64,000 nucleotides of DNA, from positions 62,001 to 126,000 of the forward strand of contig NHNW01000014.1 in assembly GCA_002786025.1 (NCBI GenBank), written 5' to 3'. The notes below the pieces were generated by a model. That model worked only from the letters and a program-made list of their open reading frames with translations, was not told the DNA's origin and did not search any database. The DNA is from Zasmidium citrigriseum (Eukaryota; Ascomycota; Dothideomycetes; Mycosphaerellales; Mycosphaerellaceae). Shown here piece after piece: positions 52,788 through 63,055 of the stretch (positions are counted from its first letter, which is position 1; every line of letters begins with the position of its first letter). Made by a program: the position numbers and the translations under genes.

Positions 52788-53242
52788 AGCGCAACGTCTG
52801 AGACTGCAGAAGGCACTGTTGCCTCTACAGATATGTGGCTCTTGAGAGAGCCCTTCTCTGGTCGTGGTGATCCGTTTACGGCGGTTGGTTGATCCATCGT
52901 GTCGAGCCGGGAGCCAGTTCGGCGTGAAGGGGAAGTTTCTGAGAACATGGACAACCGCCGTTCCTGCCAAGTCGAGAGCTCGTCGGAAGCCTGTGTGGTC
53001 GGTAGCTGGACTGCCGCAAGGATGGACAAATGCCGGACAAGGCTGAGCTCAGTCGGAAATATTGTTATTCTTCCCGATGATACAACAGCAACACGATCCT
53101 TCGAGGCGGTGCTGGTTGGTTGACTGTTGAATCGATTGAGAGAATCACGGTTTGAAGTCATATGTTCATATTACGAATGCCCCTTTACGTACATTCTTGA
53201 TGGCCCGTATTGCTTTTGTTTGCCGTCTATTCATCCATGCGC
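52788..53242. other. intergenic between convergent genes
   Basis: 455 bases between the DUF3431 gene and the dehydrogenase. No gene supported. Confidence 0.5.
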
Positions 53243-54371
53243 TTAATCGATCTCGATGCATACCTTTCCTACATGTTTCTGATCCCACATATACTGCGAA
53301 AGGAGTTAGCATTCATATCTTGTCAGCCTGCGGCGGTGACTTACCTGATAAGCATCCTTGACCTGGTCAAGCTTGAAGATCTTCTCATCGATCACAGGCT
53401 TGATATTGTTCGCCTCAACCGCTCTGTTCATATCCTCAAACATGTGCCTCGAGCCAACAAGGACACCACGGGTAGTGCAAATGTTCGTCAGGCAGTCCAA
53501 GAAAGTCGGCTGCTTCTCGCCCTTGCCGCCACCGAGAAAGCCAATAATGCTGATGACGCCGTCGAATGCAATGGCCTTGAGAGACTGGGTCATAGTGTTC
53601 GGACCGCCAACCTCGACAACGTGCTGCACGCCTCGGCCACCGGTGAGCTTCTTGGCTGTCTCACCCCAGTTGGTGTCTTCCTTGTAGTTGAGGACGTGAT
53701 CGGCGCCTAGTTGCTTCAGCTTCTCGCCCTTTGCGGCGGAAGAGGTGGTTGCAATGACTCGTGCACCAGCAGCTTTGGCGAACTGAACAGCGAAGATCGA
53801 AACACCACCAGTTCCCTGAGTAAGGACCCAGTCGCCAGGCATGAGCTGCTTCAATCCGTACAGAGCGTTCCAAGCCGTGAGACCAGCACAAGTCAAAGTC
53901 GCAGCCTCCAAGAAGTTGAGGTTCGAGGGCATGTGGACAAGGCCTTGCTCATCATATGCTCCATATTGCCTCAAGCAACCATCAACGGCACCTCCAACAC
54001 CACCCATGACGGAGAACTCATCAAGGCTGCCGGCAATGTGTCCTTGGTTGAAGAGTGTAATGACCTTGTCTCCCTTCTTGAATCGTGTCACATTCTTGCC
54101 AACTTTTTCCACGACGCCCGCTCCGTCGGATGCTGGTACTACGCCGTCACGTTGGGGGAAAGGGTACATGCCCTTGGGGATGATGAGGTCGCGGTAGTTG
54201 AGAGAGGAGCCGTGGACTGGCCATGTTAGCCAACGCTCGAGGATGGGATGCTGCGAAGGACTTACATCTGACGAGCACATCTTTGTCGCCCATCTCAGGG
54301 ATTGCGTCGTCTGTCTGCTGCAGGCTGTCGAAGCCATTCTTGCCGTTCACGTGCCATGCCTTGTTGCCCAT
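53243..54371 (-). CDS. MDR-family NAD(P)-dependent dehydrogenase/quinone reductase-like
   Basis: Exons 54371-54266, 54216-53345 and 53293-53243 join in frame to 342 residues; the last exon codes YMWDQKHVGKVCIEID. The fold is zinc-dependent-alcohol-dehydrogenase-like: SSLNYRDLIIPKGMYPFP, DGAGVVEKVGKNVTRFKKGDKV, TCAGLTAWNAL, then the nucleotide-binding GTGGVSIFAVQFAKAAGARVIAT and GADHVLNYKEDTNWGE. The usual structural and catalytic zinc ligands of ADH are absent, so this is a zinc-free quinone-reductase-like member. A TATATATA box lies 76-83 bases upstream of the start. Confidence 0.9.
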
Positions 54372-55234
54372 TTTGTCTTCGTTGATGACCTGAATGTCGC
54401 GCTTGTAGAGTGTGAAATGCTGCTGTCAATGCCGCAGAGAAGTGGGTATATATACAAGAAGGAAAGAGCAAGAGAGTATTTATAAGCTGTCCAGCATTGG
54501 CCTACCTTTATGTCCCTCTTACTCCACACAAGTTAGAAGAATCTGGAGTCCTCGTGCGGTGCATGGTATGACGTTGACGTCGATGGGTTTTGCCAGGGAG
54601 AGCTCTGGGAAGACCGTTGACGCTTCCAAGCCGAGCCAGTCCGAGCGGCCCGAGTTTCGTCCTTCCATTTCAATTCACTTCTCTCCATCACATGTTGATT
54701 GAATCAGCCATAGAGAGAGGGAATGCGAAATTCGCATTGTTGCTTGGTAATGGTATAGAGGCATTGCTGCTGTGATTGTGTAGCAGAAGGCCCACTCTCG
54801 GCCGAAGTGCGGCCTTATGGACTCGACTCGCCCATCGAGATTCAGATTATGGTCGGTTCGAGTGATGGTTGATAATCAGACTAGGCATTGGTGCATGTTG
54901 GTGATATTGCAGAAGTCTAGGAGGCTCGACACATACATGTAGTACACAGAGCGATTCAGCAGGTGAAGTCAGCTCAGCTGATGGAAGGATCTGCCCACCC
55001 ACATGTCCCAAGAACCGTACTCTGCATACACGAGAACTTCCATATCTATGCCATACTGATTGGCCTTGATTCTTGATCAGATCGGTCCTAGAAGACTCGG
55101 GAAGAGAGCGCAGTGGTGGAAGATTAGGTTGATGCCTCAGGCACCAACCGTTTCGTGGACCATGATGAAACCTTCAGGATCAAACTTTCCCTTGTCTTGC
55201 CCTTGCCAACAATCATCAAATTTTTGCAGAAGAC
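54372..55234. promoter_or_regulatory. divergent intergenic region (dehydrogenase / HAL2)
   Basis: About 860 bases between divergent start codons. It holds the TATA box noted separately and otherwise nothing recognised. Confidence 0.4.
54447..54454 (-). promoter_or_regulatory. TATA box of the MDR dehydrogenase gene
   Basis: TATATATA lies 76-83 bases upstream of the ATG at 54371, a usual position for a core promoter in this setting. Confidence 0.5.
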
Positions 55235-56432
55235 ATGCCCAGCAAGTTCCAAGCAGAGCTTGATGTAGCCTGTACGGCTGTGCAACATTGTGCTGTTCTC
55301 ACGAAACGCCTCCAGAAGGCGACTGTCAGCCAGGACGACCAGGTCAAGAAGAGCGACTTCTCTCCAGTCACAGTGGGTGACTTTGCCGCTCAAGCACTGT
55401 TGACATCGGCCACCCATGGAGCTTTCAAGGACGACAAATTCCTAGCAGAGGAATCAGCTGATGACTTGCGGGAAAACGATGCACTCCTCGAGAGCGTGTG
55501 GCAACTCACACAAGATTTGAAGGATGCCTTCTCGAAGAGCACCCCTGCATTGGCAGTCCCAGCGTCCAAGGAGGAAGTCTGCAATCTCATTGATATGGGC
55601 GGCAAGAACGAGGTCAGCAACAATGACAGAATGTGGGTGTATGACCCAATCGATGGGACAGCGACGTTCTTGCGAGGTCAGCAATACGCAATTAACTGTG
55701 CTTTCCTCATCGACGGCGTCGAGCAAATCGGCATCATTGGCTGTCCCAACGCCATCTTGCAATCTGACTCTGTTCACGAAGATAATGTGGACAGAGACCT
55801 AGGCTGCATGATCTTTGCTGTCCGTGGCGAAGGCACTTGGGTCAGGCCGATGCGGAACGATGGGACTCTCGCTGAAGCAAAGAAGATCGACCGCCATGGA
55901 GACAAAGTCAAGATTGACAATCTCATCTGGTCCGACTGTTCAACTTATACGAGCACTATCCAACATCTGCACCAGCAGGTGGCGAGCAAGCTGTACACGC
56001 CGTTTCCAGGCGTCGATCTATTCAGTTCACTGATGAAGTATGCGACTCTGGGTCTTGGTCGATGTCACATCGTCATGCGTATATTCAAGTATTCAAGCTG
56101 GCGGAGTAACATGTAGGCGAATTGCTTTGCGAGCAGGTGAACGATCACTGATCACTGCTATAGGTGGGACCATGCGGGAGGCGTTTTGATCTTTGAGGAA
56201 GCCGGCGGTAAGGTCACTGATCTCAACGGCAAATCAATAGACTTCACGCAAGGTCGAAAGATGGCAGCGAGTAAGTCTGTCTTCTACGAATTGCATATTG
56301 CTGTGCTAATGCTGTTTAGACTATGGCCTTCTCTGCGCTCCATCGAGTGTGCACGCAGAGGTCTTGAAGCTTGTTCAAGAAACGCTCAAGTCTTACGAGG
56401 CAACCAATGGACCAATCCCATACAGCAAATGA
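55235..56432 (+). CDS. HAL2: 3'(2'),5'-bisphosphate nucleotidase (Hal2/Met22)
   Basis: Exons 55235-56112, 56164-56270 and 56320-56432 join in frame to 365 residues. Inositol-monophosphatase-superfamily motifs: FSPVTVGDFAAQALL, FLAEESADDL (metal-binding Glu), WVYDPIDGTATFLRG (metal-binding Asp-Pro-Ile-Asp-Gly) and SNMWDHAGGVLIFEEAGG (conserved Trp-Asp). C-terminal YGLLCAPSSVHAEVL matches the family end. It removes 3'-phosphate from PAP, a by-product of sulphate assimilation, and in yeast is the salt (lithium/sodium) sensitive target. Cytosolic. Introns 1 and 2 are 51 and 49 bases, both GT-AG. Confidence 0.93.
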
Positions 56433-56596
56433 TCCATAGCTCTGGGAATGAAATGCAGGATCAGTCTGCTGAGAAGCAAAAGGCGGTCTTGAAAAGCTCA
56501 ACGGCGGAGCAAAACACATAGATACCTTTTGTAAGTCTGTCTTCCACCATTCCGCTAATAGAAGCTAACAGAGCAAAGATACAATAGACCTCCAAT

Positions 56597-57403
56597 TCAA
56601 GCCTTACTAGCCTCCTCCCTCTCCTTCATCCTTCTCGCATAATCCGGATCCAACATCTCCACATCCAACTTCCCTTCACCCCTCGCATACCCTCTCAACT
56701 TCCACGCCTCCTCAGCGATATTCCTCGCATTCGTGACCTTTGACTCATCCGCCACAACGCCCTGCACAACAATCAAAGCACAATGCACACCCTTCGACTC
56801 GAACTCCTTGTGCAAGGAATGCGTCAGATTGTACTGAGCGGCTTTGCATGAGGCAAGAGAGAAGAACGAAGGATATGGATTCTTGTACAGCCCGCCGCTT
56901 GTTACTAGGAAGGCTGCGCTGGAGGATTTGTTTGCTGAGGCGAAGTTGACGAGTCTGGGCATTGCCCATTGGGCGACGATGTAGAGGCTGACGACTGAGA
57001 TCTGTAGGTGATTTATTAGCACCTCTCCATCAGGAAGCCTTGTGACTAAACACACCCGCAGATCGGTTTCAACCTGTTCTGCCGAGAACTCGAGGATCTT
57101 GCTCTGGCCAACTCTCGCCGCATTGAACAAGACCGCTTCCAGAGGCGTGACCCCCAGCTGCTTATCAACCTTCTCAAGAGTGCTTCTCACATTTCCAGTA
57201 TCCGCGAGATCGATAGTAATGGCCTCAACATCAGCATCTTTGGCGGCAGTCTTCACGAAGCTGACATCTTCCTTCAAACGATTGCCGTCTCTCGACAGGA
57301 GGATGACTTTCGAGAAACCCCGCTCTGCGAACAGGGCAGCAACATTTCTTCCAATTCCCGGTCCGGAGCCGAAAACGACGAGGGCGTTGTGTTTGGAAGC
57401 CAT
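56597..57403 (-). CDS. short-chain dehydrogenase/reductase (atypical)
   Basis: Exons 57403-57056 and 57001-56597 join to 250 residues. The intron is 54 bases, a multiple of three and open in frame, so retention would insert 18 residues. Glycine motif GSGPGIGRNVAALFAERG, then VLFNAARVG for the NNAG region. The Ser region is VTSGG, but YxxxK is replaced by FFSLASCKAAQ, so the standard catalytic Tyr is absent. The C-terminal helix is Glu/Lys-rich. Same overall design as the SDR at 45.0 kb but low identity. Confidence 0.85.
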   Translation of the reverse strand: MASKHNALVVFGSGPGIGRNVAALFAERGFSKVILLSRDGNRLKEDVSFVKTAAKDADVEAITIDLADTGNVRSTLEKVDKQLGVTPLEAVLFNAARVGQSKILEFSAEQVETDLRVCLVTRLPDGEVLINHLQISVVSLYIVAQWAMPRLVNFASANKSSSAAFLVTSGGLYKNPYPSFFSLASCKAAQYNLTHSLHKEFESKGVHCALIVVQGVVADESKVTNARNIAEEAWKLRGYARGEGKLDVEMLDPDYARRMKEREEASKA

Positions 57404-57774
57404 GACAGGTTAAGTGATACGGGTAGTGTTGGAGTTTCGATTGTAAAGAGTCGAAGCTCACTGAAGAGCTATATGCATGCATCTGGACTGACGCAATACA
57501 GCAGTAGCATCTTGTAAGCTTTCGGCACTCATTCACTCTACCCATATGTCGACTAGCTCGTGACAAGACATTCACTTCATCACGTGTCTTCCACAGCATT
57601 CGGTCGAGAAGAGGCATAGAACCGTATGTGACAGGGCTTCTGGTGAATTTTAGTCAGCTCGTTCTGCCTTATCTCCGGAGTTAGATCTCAGACTGACCGA
57701 TCAGGTACTGGTGATGCTGGTTCAGTATCATGGTTGCCCATTGATGCCCACCAAAGAGCGACATGCGTTGCTGA
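57404..57774. other. intergenic, no gene seen
   Basis: 371 bases between the SDR start and the 3' end of the mucin-like gene. Nothing recognised. Confidence 0.5.
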
Positions 57775-60700
57775 TTATAAAGTGCAGGTCGATGCCGCTG
57801 GACAGGACAGAATGGTGCTCGTTGTGATTCTAAATATCGTTCTGGTGCCTCGCGGACATGTTGATGGGAAGTCGGTGATCGTCACAATGCTCATCGTGGC
57901 TACCGCTGACAATGTTGACTTCGAAAGAGTTGGGGTCAGTTGACTTGTACCCACAGTCGTGCTGTCGTTGGAGCTGAGCGATAATGTTGATGTGCCATTC
58001 TCGGCAGTTGATATTGAGCTAACAGACGGACTGGAGCTTTCCGGAAAGGCTATGCTTGAGGTAGATATCGTCATTCTGGTGGTGCTCACAGAGATCGTTT
58101 CGCTCGACGAGCTTGATGGGATCCCAGCAGATTCTGCTGTGCTCGTTGAAGGACTGAAAGAGTACGTTGCAGAGGAAGGGACTTCAGAAGATGTTGTTGG
58201 CGATTGGTTGTTACTGCTGGCATCTGAAGAGCTTAAATTGGTGGTTGATACCGGCACTGATTCACTGCCGACTCCGTAGTCTGTCGTGATCGATACATAC
58301 GTACTTGAGGCGATCGATAACGTTGTCGAGGAGGATGAGAGAGTCACGATTGATGGGATGTTACCACGAGAGCTAGCCGTGGTACTCGAAGATGCCGTTT
58401 CAATCGCGGCAAAGGATGAAACAGTCTGAGCGGACGGAATATCGTTGCCGGAGGTGATTGTCGTAATAGGCGGCTCAGGCTGAGGCAAAGCCAAGGCAAA
58501 CTCCGTCCCGACCCCTGGAATGGTCGCAAGCCCGCTCACATTGGCAAGATAATAGCAGTCCCTAGTGGTGTTTCGATACGTAACCGCAGTGCACTCCGCT
58601 ATGAGATCGCAAGACGCCACGCAGTCGCTGAACGAAGGATCTTGGACAAGTGCTCGAGAGACGACGATCACGGTGCCTCCTGTAGGAACTGTGTCGCATT
58701 TGAGTCGGTAAGGCTGTCCGTTTTCGGAAACGCAGGTTCGATTGTCGTTCGCTCCGCAGGCTGAGCCGTCTCCTGGAGGCAAGCACGCTGGGACTGAGGT
58801 GTTCTCGGGTGCGGTACTTGGTGTGGCGGTGCTGGCGAGTGAGACTGTGGTCGTGGAGAATCTAACGCTTTTGACCGGTGGTGAGGAAGTTACTATCTCG
58901 GATACGGATGAAATGCCCATGGGAGCGGTCGATGAGATGTTGCTGGTCATTGAAGTCGAGCTGGCTGCGGCAAAGGAGGCATTACTTGAACTTGTACCTG
59001 ACTCGAACGTCGATAGAGCTGAGCGCAATGTTGATGTAATCGAAGGGGTCGACGATGAGACCTCTGAAATCGATGAGGTTGCAAAGGTCGCTTCAGTACC
59101 CGGAATCGAGGAGTTCGTGGCAATCGAGGATGGAGAACTAGTTTCCAAGGGCGACGAGGGGCTCGATGGCGTTGGAGCAATCGATGTAGAGCTCGAATCG
59201 CTTGAAATGTTCAGTGTCTCTGACGTGCTACCCGTAACAAGAGCCGACAAAGCCTGGGAAGCTGTGGTGCTAATAGACAAGGCTGAACTCAGCGAGCCTG
59301 ACGTACCCGGGGGTAAGGCGTCGACCTTGATAGCAGCAACATTACGTCCAGCAAATATCCGATCGACTCTGCTGAAGAAGCGGCATGTACCCACAGCAGT
59401 ATCGTTTGTGCTTGTCATGATATACAGCCATCCCATGCATTCATTCGTGGGCGTACAGATCGCAATGCAATCGTCGGTAGTGTCTCGTTTGGCCGTAGAA
59501 GACATTTCTTCTCCTTCCATGTCGGCTCCCCGGATGACATACCAGTCTTCACCATTAGCAGTGAGTGTCTCGCAATTTTCCACTGGACACGTCGATGATG
59601 GACTGGAAGCAGAATTTGTCGTGCTCAATGTTGAGATTTTTTCAGAGCTCTGGGTCGGACCAGTTGATGAGATCATCGATAGATAAGTCGTTGGCGTGGA
59701 AGCTGATCCAGAAGTGGAGAGAAGAGATGAGGACCATTCAGAGGTCTGTACTGGGCTGGTCGAAGAGACCACTGAACCGGAAGTCAGGGATTGGGAAGTT
59801 TGATCAGAAGCGGATGTCGATGATGAATCCGGGAGTTGCTCTGAGGTGCTTGAAACGAAACCTCCAATCGAGGAACTTGAAATGAGTGGCGTTGTCGAGG
59901 CCCAAGTGCTGATCGACAATGGACTTGTGCTTGTTGGGATTACCGCAGTGGAGGAAGAAGAGACTGGTCGATTGTCTGTGGCTTGAGCTGAAGATTCTGT
60001 GATCGAAGACTGTGTCGTTGAAGGATCCATGGCCAGCTCGTTGGTGCTCGACTCGATAGATGAAGAGTCAGTCGGCAGGCTGGCAGTATCTTGAGCCGAA
60101 GAAGTCTCGCCAGCGGAGGAAGGGATAAGAGCGGACGTAGCTTCGATCATTGTTGATGGCGAAGGTGCTATAATACTACTCTCGAATATCGATGTGCTGG
60201 GGCTCGATATTTGGACCGAAGTAGTCGTCGAAGAGGCCAACGAAGAGGCGAGACTCGTTGATGGTGAAAGTAGCCGAGTTGATGAGCTGCTTGATGCGTC
60301 GGAACTCGCGAGGCTAGATGGTCGAGTCGATCTTGTAGAGGCCAGAGTGCTGGTTGAATAACTACCAGACTCCGTTGACCCTCGTGTCGAAGTTGATACT
60401 ATGCTTCTCGTAGACGAAGAGTTCAACGACGTTGCGGCGCTGGCCGTCGAGAAAAGGCGAGAAGAGACCAAGCTACTCGGAGTAGAAGCAGAGCTCATAG
60501 GCGAGCTAGACGATGCGTTTGGGATATCGCTGCCGGAGGATGAAGTAGCGCTCGAGGTCTCCGCTCTGCTGATTGTAGAGCTTGCAATGATGAAAGAGCT
60601 TTGTGTTCTCGACGATGGGATACTGAGCCCTGAAGACGTCGTAGATGAAGATGATTTTACAGAACTAGCTGTCGACGAGCGAGAGGGTTCCAAAGAATTG

Positions 60701-62501
60701 CTCGATGTCGTTGCGTTTTGGGACCTGCTCGAGGGACTGGCTGAAGTTGAGGGCCTGGACAATGGTGAAGAGCCAGGCGCTGTTGAGGAGTCTCTCGGCG
60801 AAGAGGTCTCAAGCGAACTCGTTGACTCTGGGCCGCTCGTTGGTAAGATCGAGACTGATAGCGTTAATATCATGGCGACACTGGAAGTCGAACTGGTCCC
60901 GGGAAGTGAAGATCGCTGGCTGCTACTCGAGACTGAGCTGGAGCTTGATCGTCCCGACAACGAAGCTGTCGTCGTGGCTGTGGGCCGTGTTGAAGTCATT
61001 GTATTCGCCCTCGTGGTTTCTGTTGAAGCAGTCCTTGTTTCGATCATCTCGATGGAAAGATTAGATGAGAGCGTGAGCTCAACGTATTGACTACTCAAGA
61101 TGGTGCTTGTCAATGAGTTCACCCCTGTGCTAGTTCCGACAACGGTACTTTGGTACGTAGATCTAAGAGAAGTTAGTCTTTGTCTCGCGAAAGGAGCCAC
61201 TTCAAGTGTCCTGACCTTGCAGTGCTGGTAACAATGCTCGGCTCCGTTATAATCCTCGTTGTTCGAACAAGACTGCCCGAGACGGAAGTGAGATATGTAG
61301 AAGTTGAAAAGACCAACGTCGTTTCAGAACGATCGGAGGTCGACACCAGTGTCGAGATGGTGAAAGGATAGCTCGAAAGCGAAGTGGTCGTGCTGGAAAC
61401 TGTTCGGGTTTCCACGCTGAGCGTTCTGGTTCCTGTAGGCAATGTCGATGTTTGCACGGGCGCAGAGGTGTAAGATGTCGAACCTTGCGTGCTTGCCGTG
61501 GCGGTCAAATATGAAGTCTGCCGGAGGGTTGAGGTTAGGTCGGCAGTAGAAACGACGGTTGAAAATTGGGAGGTCCTGCTTGTCTCTTGGCCAACGCTGG
61601 TGGTGCGATAGGTAGAGACATATGTTGACGTGGCAGTGCTCAGCCCCGTTGATATCTGGGTGCGGGTAATCTGATAACCGCTCGCCGTTGAAGACAGGGT
61701 CGTCGTTGTCCAGTAGCTCGCAGTAAATGTCAAATCGGATGTCGTTATTAGTGTCGTGGTATAGAATGATGATGTCGTGAGGTACGTCGTAGAAGTAAGG
61801 CTCCTGACAGGCATCGTTTCGTAGACGGGCGATGCAGTGGAGGTAACCACAAATGAGGCAGTGACGATGCTTGGCGAGCCAGTAACTACGCTTGTAGCCG
61901 TTGCAGAAGCATATTGCGTTTCTGTTCCTTCAATGGTTTGGGTGACGACGCTTTGCTGTGTTTGATACTGTGTAGTCGTTTGGACGTAGGTTGAAGAGTA
62001 TGTCGATCGGATGGTGCTCGAGACAAAGGTTGGTTGGGAGGATATCGAGGTCTGGGTGCGAGTGTTTCCTGACAGGAGTACATTAGTTCAGAGGCTCCAA
62101 CCAGACCTCGTTGCCTCTTCCCATGACCGGATGAGTGAAGCCCTTTACAACTCACCAGGCTGCGTGCTGACCTGAGTTGTGGAGAGAACGTTGCTCGTTT
62201 GCGTGGATACCACGCTCGTTGAGATAAGTATGCTAGTGACCGGGACGCTGGATGTAGCAACGACATTGCTCGTGGAAGTCCTCGTCCCTGTCGTCGTGGA
62301 TGTGACGGTAACGGTTTCTTGATAGGTGACCGCGGCTTGCCTCCGCTGAAGGCCATCTCTAGGTGTAGGCTCGACGCCTTTGCCCCCTATCAGAATGCCA
62401 TCGACTTGATGGCGGCCGAGCTCATCGAAGCGCTCTGCTGCAAGTGCATATGTGCAGAATAAGAACAACCAAGCAGCCGTCCAAACGCAAAACCTGTACA
62501 T
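57775..62501 (-). CDS. large Ser/Thr-rich mucin-like secreted protein with two cysteine modules
   Basis: Exons 62501-62156, 62068-61216 and 61162-57775 join in frame to 1,528 residues. The start MYRFCVWTAAWLFLFCTYALA is a signal peptide. Most of the protein is Ser/Thr, rich in short runs such as TSTYVST, SSSSTS and STSTR, suited to dense O-mannosylation. Two compact cysteine modules break it: about residues 924-1010 (CPVENCETLTANGEDWYVI onward) and 1192-1290 (CLPPGDGSACGANDNRTC onward), each with a D/S-x-C...C......Y / C pattern like PAN/apple modules. Near the end STCPRGTRTIFRITTST. No clear GPI tail. The composition creates long, acidic open frames on the plus strand which are not genes. 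A wall or surface adhesin-like role is inferred. Confidence 0.8.
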
Positions 62502-63055
62502 CGCAACTGCCCAGAGCCTCACATGCTGAGCTCGGGTGAGACAAGACGTAAGAGTGTATACCATAAAGCCAAGAAGAAAACAAGACAACCAAGAATGTTG
62601 CTCAGGGAGGCCGCGTGGTCGACCATGGGGTACCACATCCAAATGGATGGTACAGATATGCGCAAGCGCGGCTGATCCATAGCATTGGTATCTGGGAATC
62701 GATGTGGTACCGCAACTGATTCTGCTCGAGATCCACCAGGGGCGGCGACGTTCGATACAGGCAATTGTTTTGTGTGTGTATTTCGTGTCAGTAAGGTAAT
62801 GGCTGCGAGAGAAGTATTTGCTCACAATCAGCAATGACGAGCTTTCCTTCAACCATATCCATTAGAGCAGGTGCCTCATTCCAGCTTCCCGCTGTATCCC
62901 GTCCCTGCTATCGAGGATGCCGGAACTGCCGTACAAGTCAAAGTAGGCGAGCCAACGATTGGTAGAGAGCGAACTGGCTTAGCATCGTCAAGGAATGGCT
63001 CAAGAGCAATCGTAAGGTCATTGAAGCTTCATTTCCCTAGTTTGTATCAGCAGCC
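62502..63055. other. intergenic between tandem minus-strand genes
   Basis: About 550 bases, holding the mucin promoter and the 3' flank of the oxidoreductase. A (GT)n-like gtgtgtgtatttcg lies near 62772. No gene supported. Confidence 0.5.

Noticed and set aside
58742..61090. Plus-strand frames of 314 and 229 residues, Glu/Val-rich
   Set aside because: Antisense of the Ser/Thr-rich mucin-like exon; no motif, no start context, no introns, and composition explained by TCG/ACG-type repeats.
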